From Bacillota bacterium (GTDB lineage Bacteria > Bacillota > Clostridia > Acetivibrionales > DSM-2933): a stretch of DNA of 64,000 nt. A program made the position numbers and the translations under genes. The stretch lies in NCBI GenBank assembly GCA_023430975.1, contig JAEYYB010000142.1, positions 1-64,000 on the forward strand, in the 5' to 3' direction. How positions within the stretch are numbered: position 1 is the first letter of the stretch; the number at the start of each line of letters is the position of its first letter. This document shows, one piece after another, positions 26,478 to 35,191 of this stretch. Below the pieces are notes generated by a model. The model ran no database searches and was not told the origin of the DNA. It saw only the letters and a list, made by a program, of their open reading frames with translations.

Positions 26478-27224
26478 TTATATCGAGTCAATGGATTTTT
26501 TATTGGCACCATTAACCCTATCGATAAAATAATCTTCCAGTGAAACGCCTGTGTCCTTTACATCTTGCACTATACAGGTATCCACAACACTTCCATCTTT
26601 AATTATGAGGATCTTGTCACATAGCATCTCTATCTCATGAATAAGATGACTCGAAATAAGGAAGCTTATCATAAATTCCTTGGACAGCTCTGAAATAATT
26701 CGTCTTAATTCCTTTGAGCCCTCTATGTCAAGACCGTTTGCCGGTTCGTCAAGTATTACCAGTTTGGGATTCTGATATATGGCCATAGCGATTGCCAGCC
26801 TTTGCTTCATCCCCAGGGAAAAGTTTTTCACCTTATCTTTCCTATACTTTGCAAGTCCTGTCATCTGGAGTACAACATCAATCCTTTCGGGGTCAATATC
26901 ATTATAAAACCTTGATATAAGCTTCAGGTTGTCATAGCAGCTCATATTCCCTAATACTGAAGGTGTCTCTATGAGACAACCTACATTCCTGATGGCATTT
27001 TCAAAATTCTCCGAAAGATCATGGCCGCATATTCTTACTGCTCCCTTATCAATCCTTACAAGACCTGTTATGGACTTCATTATTGTGGTTTTGCCCGATC
27101 CGTTGGGTCCAAGCAAACCAACCACTTCCCCAGGATATATGTCAAAATTGATATTTCCAATTCCTTTACCATTTCTATATTTTTTATGAAGATCTTTCAC
27201 TTCCAATATTTTTTCCATAATCAT
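26478..27224 (-). CDS. ABC transporter ATP-binding protein
   Basis: Walker A is GLLGPNGSGKTTIMKS (about 34-49), the Q-loop follows, the signature is NFSLGMKQRLAIAMA, and Walker B is PKLVILDEPANGLD. The D-loop and H-loop (SSHLIHEIE) are intact. It powers the adjacent permease. The start is uncertain among GTG 27230, ATG 27224 and ATG 27218; GGGGTGAAT favours 27224. The gene order ATPase, permease, kinase, regulator suggests a self-controlled export or immunity module. Confidence 0.9.
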   Translation of the reverse strand: MIMEKILEVKDLHKKYRNGKGIGNINFDIYPGEVVGLLGPNGSGKTTIMKSITGLVRIDKGAVRICGHDLSENFENAIRNVGCLIETPSVLGNMSCYDNLKLISRFYNDIDPERIDVVLQMTGLAKYRKDKVKNFSLGMKQRLAIAMAIYQNPKLVILDEPANGLDIEGSKELRRIISELSKEFMISFLISSHLIHEIEMLCDKILIIKDGSVVDTCIVQDVKDTGVSLEDYFIDRVNGANKKSIDSI

Positions 27225-27238
27225 ATTCACCCCGTATT

Positions 27239-27285
27239 ATATGTTTTGCAATAATCATTTTACACTTTTAATTATTGCAAATCAT
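27239..27285 (-). repeat. Palindromic repeat family R4 (copy a), upstream of the ABC genes
   Basis: ATATGTTTTGCAATAAT (27239-27255) is inverted imperfectly at 27271-27285 (ATTATTGCAAATCAT). Read toward the ABC genes, it ends TTATTGCAAAACATAT just before the ribosome site. Very similar elements stand before the genes at 31510 and 41742. Confidence 0.65.
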
Positions 27286-27318
27286 TTTCATTGATTTGCA
27301 TATTTAGTTATACTCCAG

Positions 27319-27359
27319 GTATTTGGCAGTAGATTATGCTTTAGATTACTGCCAAATAC
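27319..27359. repeat. 13-bp inverted repeat between the exported protein and ABC genes
   Basis: GTATTTGGCAGTA (27319-27331) is a perfect inverse of TACTGCCAAATAC (27347-27359). It lacks a T-run on the minus strand. It may terminate the 27402 transcript weakly or be a binding site for ABC operon control. Confidence 0.5.
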
Positions 27360-27401
27360 GTAAATTTCATTATAGTAAAATCACTTATCTTTTATGACGC
27401 C

Positions 27402-28286
27402 CTAATTCGTCACTGGAATTTCCTTAACTGTTTTACCATCCAAACTAACTATATCCACTTTGGTTGAGCCAACATCACAAACAGTCATACTTAACTTCAT
27501 CTCCTGCTCATGAGCTATGTTGGCCTCATCCTTTCCGCTAACATCAAGTTCCATATCCAACCCTTTAATGGTGTTGTCTTTATCTACAGTTATTTTTACA
27601 TCTACCTTTTCAGCCTTAATGTCATTTGTAAGCTCCGGCATTGTGCAATCATCAACATTTACACCAAGAATCTCATGCATTTTGTCCTGCTTGTCAGCTT
27701 CACGTGACTTATCTTCTTTTACTGCCAATATCAAGTTTACAAGTGAAGGAATTTCATTTTTATCAAGGTCGATTCCAATCTGTTTATCACCATTACCCAA
27801 TTCTTTCAGTGTAACCTGCTTTTTAAGGTCCCCAACCAGAGTATCCAATATCTTTTCTCCTATGGCTTCCAGCTGTGGATTTTCATGTGCATCCCTATTA
27901 ATTTCATCCCTATTAAATTCATCGTTGCATTGAACCTTATTGTATATATCTGAGGCAGAATCCTTAAAAACTATCTGATTCTTACTTCCATACAATGTAT
28001 AGGTCTTGTTTACCTTCTCTGAGTTGATTGCAACAGTTCCGCTGTACAAGTGTTCCACCTCATCTGCCTTAAACGTTGAACTGATTTTTACCATATCCTT
28101 GTCATTATCACTAACTGATCCTGAAACAGTAAATGTGGCATTGTCTATGTTCCGCGAATTCCTAAAAGCAGCCTTCAACGTATCATAACCGCTAGGACCG
28201 TCAGCTATACTCATAAATGTTGATGTAATGAGCAGTGAGCTTCCAACAACCAATCCAATTCCTGTTCTAACTAATTTTTTATTCAT
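27402..28286 (-). CDS. Exported hypothetical protein upstream of the ABC/TCS operon (294 aa)
   Basis: A signal peptide (1-29) is followed by a beta-rich domain with repeated FTVSGSVSDNDKDMVKIS-like strands. The arrangement, TLKAAFRNSRNIDNATFTVSG then many amphipathic strands, resembles LolA/LppX-like lipid-carrier folds seen in Firmicutes, but the similarity is only of pattern. AGGAGGAC precedes the start. It lies on the same strand as the ABC exporter and two-component genes and may be their extracellular partner. No active-site residues were seen. Confidence 0.7.
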   Translation of the reverse strand: MNKKLVRTGIGLVVGSSLLITSTFMSIADGPSGYDTLKAAFRNSRNIDNATFTVSGSVSDNDKDMVKISSTFKADEVEHLYSGTVAINSEKVNKTYTLYGSKNQIVFKDSASDIYNKVQCNDEFNRDEINRDAHENPQLEAIGEKILDTLVGDLKKQVTLKELGNGDKQIGIDLDKNEIPSLVNLILAVKEDKSREADKQDKMHEILGVNVDDCTMPELTNDIKAEKVDVKITVDKDNTIKGLDMELDVSGKDEANIAHEQEMKLSMTVCDVGSTKVDIVSLDGKTVKEIPVTN

Positions 28287-28477
28287 TTTTTGTCCTCCTC
28301 GCTAAATTGTTTTTTATTTGCTACATACTTATATTAACAACCGAAAATTAAATGGTCATAAAAGAAAAATTAAAAGAAAATGAAAAAGTATTAAAAAAGT
28401 ATTAAATTAGTAATGGCTCAATTGTTATTTTCAGCATGCCTAAGTTAACAGTCAAAAATATAAAATATCATTTTCAA

Positions 28478-28513
28478 TTGACATTACGTTTATCATATGT
28501 TACTGTTAACATA
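28478..28513 (+). promoter_or_regulatory. Promoter and PadR-type operator of the PadR-DUF4180 gene
   Basis: A consensus TTGACA lies at 28478-28483. TATGTTA (28496-28502) and TAACATA (28507-28513) form a perfect 7-bp inverted repeat with a 4-base centre, in the region where the -10 should lie. PadR proteins usually bind such TATGTxx-xxACATA sites, so autorepression is likely. The -10 hexamer itself (TACTGT at 17-base spacing) is weak. Confidence 0.55.
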
Positions 28514-28541
28514 GTCGGTATTATAAAAATGAGGTGTTACT

Positions 28542-29459
28542 ATGTCAATTAAATATGCAATACTGGGATTACTAAGCTGGAAACCATTTAGCGGATATGA
28601 TATGAAGAAAGTGTTTGAAGAATCTTCAACCATGTACTGGTCGGGAAATAACAATCAAATATATAGATCACTGCTTCAACTGACTGAGGAAGGACTTGTA
28701 ACGAATGAAGTTCAGCATCAGGAAAATTCACCTTCAAAAAAGCTGTATTTCATAACTGATGATGGGCTGGCAGAATTGAAGGAATGGGTTCTATCTTCAC
28801 CAGAATTACCGGAATTAAAGAATACTTTCCTTGTACAACTATCATGGGCCTATCAACTGGATGATGATGAGCTTAAAAAAATTATTGCAAATTATGAGAA
28901 CAGCATAAAAATGCAGCTTGTGCTTCAACAGGAAAAAATACGCCGCGGAATAAAATCACCCAATAGAAACCATCGCGAAACCCTTTTATGGGATAAGATT
29001 AATGAAAATGTACTATCATTTTATAAGAATGAAATTACATGGATTCAAAATTTAGGTAAAGAACTTTTTGGCAAAGAAAAAAGTGAGGAGCAAAGTAATA
29101 TGGAATGGAAATGTGTTGTTAATAATGACAAAAAATATGTTGAATGCACTTATGCAGCAAACCCTCTTGGTAGTGAGCAGGATGCCCTTGATCTAATTGC
29201 TTTGTGCGGTGATAACGATACTAACTTGCTTATGCTTCATGAAAGGGCACTCTCAGAAGACTTCTTCAAGCTAAAAACAAAAATTGCAGGTGCCATGCTG
29301 CAAAAATTCTCTAACTACCGTATGAAGGTTGCTCTTGTTATCTCAAAGGATATAACCGGTAAGGGCAAATTTAAGGAGCTGACATCTGAAGCAAACAGAG
29401 GAAACCAGTTCAGGGTTTTCAGTACTAGGGAAGATGCTGAAGTATGGCTCGTTGGCTAG
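28542..29459 (+). CDS. PadR-family regulator fused to a DUF4180 domain
   Basis: Residues 1-80 are the PadR winged helix (MSIKYAILGLLSWKPFSGYD, then IYRSLLQLTEEGLV). Residues 85-180 are the C-terminal helical dimer domain with WDKINENVLSFYKNEITWI. From about residue 187 a second domain matches DUF4180 (NLLMLHERALSEDFFKLKT, then KFSNYRMKVALVIS, then NRGNQFRVFS). The fusion suggests that a DUF4180 signal-binding or membrane-less sensor unit controls DNA binding. GAGGTG precedes the start. It is divergent from the exported-protein/ABC/two-component cluster and may regulate it. Confidence 0.85.
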   Translation: MSIKYAILGLLSWKPFSGYDMKKVFEESSTMYWSGNNNQIYRSLLQLTEEGLVTNEVQHQENSPSKKLYFITDDGLAELKEWVLSSPELPELKNTFLVQLSWAYQLDDDELKKIIANYENSIKMQLVLQQEKIRRGIKSPNRNHRETLLWDKINENVLSFYKNEITWIQNLGKELFGKEKSEEQSNMEWKCVVNNDKKYVECTYAANPLGSEQDALDLIALCGDNDTNLLMLHERALSEDFFKLKTKIAGAMLQKFSNYRMKVALVISKDITGKGKFKELTSEANRGNQFRVFSTREDAEVWLVG

Positions 29460-29476
29460 ATATCAAACTCTCCTAT

Positions 29477-29501
29477 GCGGAAGTTATTTTTTGAACATGC
29501 C
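29477..29501. repeat. End fragment of repeat family R1
   Basis: GCGGAAGTTATTTTTTGAAC and the following CATGCC match one end of R1 (compare 62058-62080). A similar GTTATTTT...CATGCCTAA end occurs at 28426-28444, before the padR gene, so this gene may be flanked by R1 ends. Confidence 0.45.
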
Positions 29502-29502
29502 T

Positions 29503-29710
29503 AAAATCGCTTGCGTTTTTTATATCTACGAATTCGCAAGCGATTTTTTATGTCTACGAAATCAAGGCATTTTCTATGCCTTAATTTCACACGACAACGC
29601 TATGGTTGAAAAATCGCAAGCGATTTTTTATGTCTACGAAATCAAGGCATTTTCCATGCCTTAATTTCACACGACAACGCCAAGGTTGAAAAATCGCAAG
29701 CGATTTTTTA
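29503..29710 (+). repeat. 80-bp tandem repeats of terminator-like hairpins (family R5)
   Basis: TCGCAAGCGATTTTTTA starts at 29534, 29614 and 29694, giving an exact 80-base period with two full units and a third start. Each unit holds two hairpins: AAAAATCGC-AA-GCGATTTTT and AAGGCA-TTTTCTA-TGCCTT. A preceding AAAATCGCTTGCG (29503-29515) also pairs with the first CGCAAGCGATTTT. The cluster ends the padR transcript and may act as a triple terminator. Confidence 0.8.
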
Positions 29711-29885
29711 ACAAACAGTTCATAATTAGTTAAAAATTCAATTCTATAATAAAATTATCAACAATGACGATAAATATATCAAAAGTTATAAATCTATTAC
29801 ATTTGTCTTACTCCAAATGTAATACCATTAATACTTTAACAAAAACCGGTAAAATACATTAAACACATAGAGAGGAGAATATATT

Positions 29886-31193
29886 ATGACTTACAATGAT
29901 AACAACAATAATGAACTTCATAACAATTCTACATATAATGCTGCTGATAATACTTTCATAATTGAGAAACCTTCTAAACCTAAATCAAAAAAAACTGGGA
30001 TTTTATCACAAATGATTATAGTGTCCGTGGTATCCTCAATAATTAGCGGTGCCGTAGTAGGATCATATTTTCAACTGATTTCCCCTGCTGTAAATTCAGC
30101 AAATAAACAAGAACTAACCAGTACTCAAAACATTCAAAGCTATGATTCTTCGTCAAAAGCTAAAATGATACTGGCTTCCGAATCCTCCGATTCATCTATT
30201 ACAGATATTGCAGCAAAAGTAAGTCCCTCGATTGTTGGCATTAGGGTAACAGTTCCTTTAACCAGAAAAAACAATATTTTCGGTAACTACTTTTTTAACG
30301 GCCAGGAACAGTCACAAACGCCTCAATCCGGTGAAGGTTCAGGCATTATCATCAAAAGCGACGGCTACATTATGACCAATAATCACGTAATTGCTGATGC
30401 TATTAACAGCAAGACTGGAGCACTTATCAATGGTGCAAAGATTGAAGTATACCTGTCAAGCAAAAACGATGTACCTTATACTGCACAAGTTATAGGACGT
30501 GACTCATTGACAGACCTTGCAGTTATTAAGATAGAAGCAGCAAATCTTCCTGCAGCAAAGCTAGGCAATTCAGATAATACTAAGGTTGGAGAACTTGCAA
30601 TAGCTATAGGCAACCCTGGTGGTCTTGAGTATATGGGGTCGGTTACTGTAGGTGTAATCAGCGGCGTTAACAGAAAAGTTGAAGGTACCGAAACCTCTGG
30701 ACTCAAGCTTATTCAAACTGATGCAGCAATCAATCCTGGAAACAGCGGTGGTGCATTGGTTAATTCAAACGGTGAAATAATTGGCATTAACAGTGTCAAG
30801 ATTGTTGCACAGGGGTTTGAAGGCCTGGGCTTTGCAATACCTGTAAACAACGCCATGGAAATAGTAAACAGCCTTATCCAAAACAAGTATGTTAAAGGCA
30901 GAATCCAATTAGGAATTACAGGAGATGTTAATTATACCGAAGAAGTAGCTAAACAATACGATATGCCGGCAGGTGTATATGTTTCAGAAGTGCAAATGCT
31001 CAGCAATGCATATAAAGCCGGTATAAGATCAGGAGATATAATTACCAAATTTGATGGCGTTGCTGTTAAATCAGTTAGTGATATAAACGATTTGAAGACT
31101 AAGCACAAAGTGGGTGATATTGTTTCTGTTGAAATCTATCGTGACGGCGAAACCCAAACACTAAAAGTTACATTGGCTGAAAGTAAAAATTAA
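29886..31193 (+). CDS. HtrA/DegP-like serine protease (S1C) with PDZ domain
   Basis: The N-terminal 37 residues are hydrophilic and cytoplasmic, followed by one membrane helix (about 38-62). The trypsin-like domain shows the catalytic His in YIMTNNHVIAD, Asp in DSLTDLAVIKI and Ser in NPGNSGGALVN. A single PDZ domain (about 335-430) starts RIQLGITGD and recognises C-termini of substrates. It should degrade or refold misfolded exported proteins on the outer face of the membrane. GAGAGGAGA precedes the start. It is monocistronic with its own terminator. Confidence 0.93.
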   Translation: MTYNDNNNNELHNNSTYNAADNTFIIEKPSKPKSKKTGILSQMIIVSVVSSIISGAVVGSYFQLISPAVNSANKQELTSTQNIQSYDSSSKAKMILASESSDSSITDIAAKVSPSIVGIRVTVPLTRKNNIFGNYFFNGQEQSQTPQSGEGSGIIIKSDGYIMTNNHVIADAINSKTGALINGAKIEVYLSSKNDVPYTAQVIGRDSLTDLAVIKIEAANLPAAKLGNSDNTKVGELAIAIGNPGGLEYMGSVTVGVISGVNRKVEGTETSGLKLIQTDAAINPGNSGGALVNSNGEIIGINSVKIVAQGFEGLGFAIPVNNAMEIVNSLIQNKYVKGRIQLGITGDVNYTEEVAKQYDMPAGVYVSEVQMLSNAYKAGIRSGDIITKFDGVAVKSVSDINDLKTKHKVGDIVSVEIYRDGETQTLKVTLAESKN

Positions 31194-31225
31194 TTGAGTA
31201 AGCAACGGAATGTTAATTTTTAGCA

Positions 31226-31259
31226 AAAAACCCTGGGCCACCTTGGCTACAGGGTTTTT
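31226..31259 (+). terminator. Terminator of the HtrA gene
   Basis: AAAAACCCTG (31226-31235) pairs with CAGGGTTTTT (31250-31259) around a 14-base loop, 33 bases after the stop. The 3' arm itself provides the T-run. Confidence 0.85.
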
Positions 31260-31411
31260 ATTGCATAAATACTGACAAGCTGCACAAATCAGAGTGCAGT
31301 TTGCTAATTTTATGGGGTGAAGCTTTGCTGCTTGGCAGCGGTATGTATTAATATAATTTACCACTTTGAACAAGCCGCGTATTTATATATAATATCCTTA
31401 TGAACTATATG

Positions 31412-31460
31412 ATATGTTTTGTAATAATGATTTTACATTTTACATTATTGCAAAACATAT
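31412..31460 (+). repeat. Palindromic repeat family R4 (copy b)
   Basis: ATATGTTTTGTAATAAT (31412-31428) is inverted as ATTATTGCAAAACATAT (31444-31460). It ends 50 bases before the DUF6873-like gene and keeps the same orientation relative to its gene as the other R4 copies. Confidence 0.65.
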
Positions 31461-31509
31461 TCCTTAAAGTTGTCGTAAGTATTATTATTGATGTCAGAGG
31501 GGTAACCGT

Positions 31510-32274
31510 ATGAACCACATTAAGCTTCCAAACCTTCCAGAAGGAAAAGTAAAAGGTATCCTGATTGATGGAAGGATAAGCAAAAAAATCACAGATAGCC
31601 TTATGAAAATGGAAATAACGCCGCTAAAGACAGAATGCCTTTCAGAAATGTATGAGGCTGTATCATGCCACACTGATATAATGCTTCATCATATTGGCGG
31701 TAACAGGATTGTACACGCACCAGGTATTAGCAGCAATCTTTTAGATAGGTTAACAAGCCTTGGTTTCCAGATGATAAAGGGCGAAACCGTTCTATCCACT
31801 AAGTACCCTGGAAATATCGCATATAATGCAGCCAGGGTAGGCAATTATATAATTCATAATCTCAAATATACCGATAAAATTCTAAAGAAGGAACTGGAAA
31901 ATGAGGGTGTGGAATTCATAGATGTTAAACAGGGATATTCCAAGTGTTCGGTTTGTGTGGTTGACAAAAATGCGATAATAACTTCCGATAAGGGCATTGG
32001 AGAAGCTGCCTCTAAAAAAGGAATTGATGTTTTACTTATTGAGCCTGATGAGAATATTGTATTGCCAGGCCTCAACATGGGGTTCATTGGAGGGTGTACC
32101 GGTAAAATAGCCAGGGACAAGATGGTTGTTTCAGGAGATCTCACCAAGCTGAAATCCTTTGTGGATATTGTAAAGTTTGCCAATAGCCATGGTGTAAAAG
32201 TGGTAAGTCTTTCGGATGAGAAACCCGTTGATGTAGGTTCCATAATTCCAGTGTTGGAGAGTTCTGCTGTGTAA
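31510..32274 (+). CDS. DUF6873-like protein with guanidino-modifying-enzyme (GME) fold
   Basis: The 254-residue protein has the repeating alpha/beta layout of the GME (pentein) superfamily: YPGNIAYNAARVG, then SVCVVDKNAIITSDKGI, then VLPGLNMGFIGGCTG with a Gly-Gly-Cys near residue 198. I recall clostridial homologues described as DUF6873 family GME-fold proteins. The superfamily includes agmatine and arginine deiminases, but the full His-Glu-Cys catalytic set cannot be confirmed here. It is probably cytoplasmic and monocistronic. GAGGGG lies before the ATG. Confidence 0.75.
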   Translation: MNHIKLPNLPEGKVKGILIDGRISKKITDSLMKMEITPLKTECLSEMYEAVSCHTDIMLHHIGGNRIVHAPGISSNLLDRLTSLGFQMIKGETVLSTKYPGNIAYNAARVGNYIIHNLKYTDKILKKELENEGVEFIDVKQGYSKCSVCVVDKNAIITSDKGIGEAASKKGIDVLLIEPDENIVLPGLNMGFIGGCTGKIARDKMVVSGDLTKLKSFVDIVKFANSHGVKVVSLSDEKPVDVGSIIPVLESSAV

Positions 32275-32298
32275 GAGTTTCTTTGATTGTTATCGTGA

Positions 32299-32342
32299 GA
32301 AATTGTGGTCTCTGTAGTGCCTTAAAAAGAGACCATAATTTC
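32299..32342 (+). terminator. Terminator-like inverted repeat after the GME-fold gene
   Basis: GAAATTGTGGTCTCT (32299-32313) pairs with AGAGACCATAATTTC (32328-32342), one mismatch in 15. It begins 25 bases after the stop; only a short T-run lies in the 3' arm. Confidence 0.6.
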
Positions 32343-32593
32343 CTTCACTTAATGAAACATTACTACTCATTGCTTTAATTACGTCATCTCCCATATTTAT
32401 AAACCTCAATTGCCATTTATTTCCTTATCACATTTCAAAATATCTTTCATTTCACCATATATCATTTTACTGTTAACATATAGATGAAAATTTAATTTTA
32501 CATTCTAAGAAAATATGCGTATAATGGAAATGGCCATAAATGTAAGATTATGGTCAATTGCATGCTAACGCTATAGTTTCCAGGGGGAAAGAA

Positions 32594-34183
32594 ATGAAGA
32601 AAATTTACAATAATATATTAAGCAGATTCTCAAAAAAATATATGAGTGAAATTATTTACATATTAACACTGGTTGCAGCCTCTATTTTAACATTACTTGA
32701 AGTTAAAAAGATTTCTCTCGTTTTCCTTCAAATTTTGTTTGTTGCAATAATGATATTCACTAAAATTGTTATTAGAAAAAAGAGTTCAAGAAGAATCCTA
32801 AGCCTTTTTGCTTTTTCATTATATGCATGTATTGCTCATATATATGGACTGGATTATTCCTTTGGTTTATCATTAAACAAATGGAGCTTTCTAACTGCTG
32901 CGTTTATAATACTTGATGAAGGATGTCTTATTTCTATCCTGGTAGGATTCTATCCTGCAGCAAGATTATTACTGATGCTTGTTTACCCAGACCCAAGTAT
33001 TATCATTGTGGACAAAATTATTGGTTTCTCGAATGGCCAAATTTCTTTCACAATTACGGCCGTGATAACGTACCACTTATTTCGCAAGCTTATTGGCCAG
33101 CGCAATCTATATCTTAACTTAAGTAATACCGACCCTTTGACAGGTCTTGCCAACCTTTCCCATACTATAGATAGTGCAAAGAAAATGCTGCGTGAAGGCA
33201 ACATTTCCCTTCTATTAACTGATTTGGACAGATTCAAGCAAATAAACGACACTTACGGGCATATAGCCGGTAATAAAGTATTAATAGATGTTTCACAGTT
33301 TATTTTAAATGAAACTAAAGGTTTCGATAGAGTTGTGGGAAGGCTTGGAGGAGATGAGTTTATCATTGTTGTAAAAAATGATGGCAGTAAAAAGATTCTG
33401 GATCTTGGAGAAAAGCTTATGAATTCTCTAAAAAACAAGTACTTTTCAATTGACCCGGATATTGATCCAATTACTCTTTCTTTTTCAGTTGGACAGGCAA
33501 ACTCTACAGATGAAGATACAGATATAGAAAAACTCATGCATAAAGCAGATGTTAATATGTTTTATAATAAATACAATAATCACAGATCAAATATGTTAGT
33601 TAATAAACATAAGCCTTCACTTTCAAAGGAGGGTTCCGAGCTTTTAAATGTACTGGCAGAAAAGGATATGTATACATATATTCATAGTGCATATACTGCT
33701 CAATACGCTGCAGCCTTAGGCAAGGAATTAGGTTTTTCCAACGATAAGATTGAGACATTGTTCATAGCAGGATGGCTTCACGACGTAGGTAAAGTGTTGA
33801 TTTCCAATGACATTATAAGAAAGAGCAGTTCCCTGACAGATGATGAATATGGCTTAATTAAAAAGCATGTGAGTTATGGTATCAATATTTTACATGATCT
33901 AAGTCTGCCTGAAGAAGTTATGACATGTATCAAATATCACCATGAGCATTGGGATGGATCAGGATATCCAAAAAAATTGAGCGAAAAAAATATCCCTCCA
34001 GAAGCCAGGGTGCTGCAAATTGCAGATTCATATTCGGCTATGATTATAAAAAGGGTTTATAGAAATGTTCTAACACCCGAAGAAGCCTTGGAAGAAATCA
34101 AAAAAAATAGCGGAAAGCAATTTGACCCAGAGTATGTTAATGCTTTTGACAGTCTTATAAGCAATATAAGCAAAGCTGTATAG
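32594..34183 (+). CDS. Membrane GGDEF and HD-GYP protein (c-di-GMP turnover)
   Basis: The N-terminal ~175 residues hold about six membrane helices. A GGDEF domain follows (about 185-345) with an intact RLGGDEFIIVV site and DPLTGLANLSHT entry, so diguanylate cyclase activity is possible. The C-terminal HD-GYP-type domain (about 355-525) has AGWLHDVGKV and HHEHWDGSGYPKK, the full phosphodiesterase motif. One protein could therefore make and break c-di-GMP, switched by the membrane sensor. The ATG at 32594 follows CAGGGGGAAAG; an upstream frame extension lacks a ribosome site. Confidence 0.9.
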   Translation: MKKIYNNILSRFSKKYMSEIIYILTLVAASILTLLEVKKISLVFLQILFVAIMIFTKIVIRKKSSRRILSLFAFSLYACIAHIYGLDYSFGLSLNKWSFLTAAFIILDEGCLISILVGFYPAARLLLMLVYPDPSIIIVDKIIGFSNGQISFTITAVITYHLFRKLIGQRNLYLNLSNTDPLTGLANLSHTIDSAKKMLREGNISLLLTDLDRFKQINDTYGHIAGNKVLIDVSQFILNETKGFDRVVGRLGGDEFIIVVKNDGSKKILDLGEKLMNSLKNKYFSIDPDIDPITLSFSVGQANSTDEDTDIEKLMHKADVNMFYNKYNNHRSNMLVNKHKPSLSKEGSELLNVLAEKDMYTYIHSAYTAQYAAALGKELGFSNDKIETLFIAGWLHDVGKVLISNDIIRKSSSLTDDEYGLIKKHVSYGINILHDLSLPEEVMTCIKYHHEHWDGSGYPKKLSEKNIPPEARVLQIADSYSAMIIKRVYRNVLTPEEALEEIKKNSGKQFDPEYVNAFDSLISNISKAV

Positions 34184-34253
34184 ATTACATCAAAACTACC
34201 CATTCATTAGTTTGATATATTACCGATTTTTACTTTGTCTTTGCCTGGCTTCC

Positions 34254-35060
34254 TTACTGCTTTGGAAACCTGAAATGCCCTGTTATTCCAGGCATCAAGG
34301 TTATCAACGTATCAATTTCCATCGCATATGGCCCGCCATTATGTATTAAATAAGGTATGCCGTCAGGTCGTCTTTTATTTGATACAATAGCTATATGATT
34401 GGGGTTTTTAAACGTTACAATATCTCCTCCCTGCCATTCTTTAAGATTGTTTATATCGTACGGAGTAAGTTTTGTGGTTAAACTTTTTGAATATTTCTTG
34501 AAAAAAACCAAGAGGTTACTTACCCGCCTAAAGTCTATATTAGGGTCGGGCTTTCCTTTATTGCCAAAATAGTCCCTTCTATGATCTTTTATATCCTTAT
34601 CAACCATTTGCTTCAAATTATATCCTGCATTTTTCAAAGCCCTCCATATTACATCGGTACAAACTCCTTCATTATATGGCGGATATCCTCCAACATAATA
34701 TTTGCTCCTATATACAGGCTTATTTTTTACATCCTTTCTTGCACCTTCTATAATATCATCCAAATCATTTATTCCATCTTTATCCTTATCACTTTTGCAC
34801 AATATCCTGGGAATTTCAATTGGCACTGATGTATTTGCAATCGAATGAACACCAGTAATTGACAAAGTAGTATTTGATGAAACAGCAATTGATGAAACAG
34901 TACTTGATGAAACAGTAATATTTAAAGTATTTGCAGTCAATAATGTTTTACTGTCATTATATTCAACTTGATCTACGCTGATCATTCCGCGGGAAATACT
35001 ATTTAAATTTATTAAAAGAAGTATAAATATGATTAACAAGGTAAAGATGGCTTTATTCAT
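34254..35060 (-). CDS. DUF1287 family exported protein with Ca-binding-like segment (copy 1)
   Basis: A signal-anchor segment (about 1-22) is followed by a Ser/Thr-rich linker and then SDKDKDGINDLDDIIEGARK, which resembles a thrombospondin type 3 calcium loop leading into the DUF1287 domain. DUF1287 features include GVCTDVIWRALKNAGY (candidate catalytic Cys), DPNIDFRRVSNL, GDIVTF, HIAIVS (candidate His) and a final GHFRF. The fold is NlpC/P60-like, suggesting a wall or peptide hydrolase. It is a close paralogue of the gene at 41742 (about 65% identical in the domain by eye). GAGGTG fixes the ATG at 35060. Confidence 0.85.
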   Translation of the reverse strand: MNKAIFTLLIIFILLLINLNSISRGMISVDQVEYNDSKTLLTANTLNITVSSSTVSSIAVSSNTTLSITGVHSIANTSVPIEIPRILCKSDKDKDGINDLDDIIEGARKDVKNKPVYRSKYYVGGYPPYNEGVCTDVIWRALKNAGYNLKQMVDKDIKDHRRDYFGNKGKPDPNIDFRRVSNLLVFFKKYSKSLTTKLTPYDINNLKEWQGGDIVTFKNPNHIAIVSNKRRPDGIPYLIHNGGPYAMEIDTLITLMPGITGHFRFPKQ

Positions 35061-35191
35061 AATTAACACCTCGCTATTTACTTCAAGTATTTATTTATAC
35101 CAACATAATATTTATTTTTACTGATGACAATTTATACTTTGAATTATATAATTATATTAACAATAATTTACATTGCAGGGAGGGTTATTCT

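Noticed and set aside
29503..29710. 80-bp repeats as a CRISPR array
   Set aside because: The whole 80-base unit is repeated, so there are no unique spacers. The units contain terminator-like hairpins and no cas genes are near.
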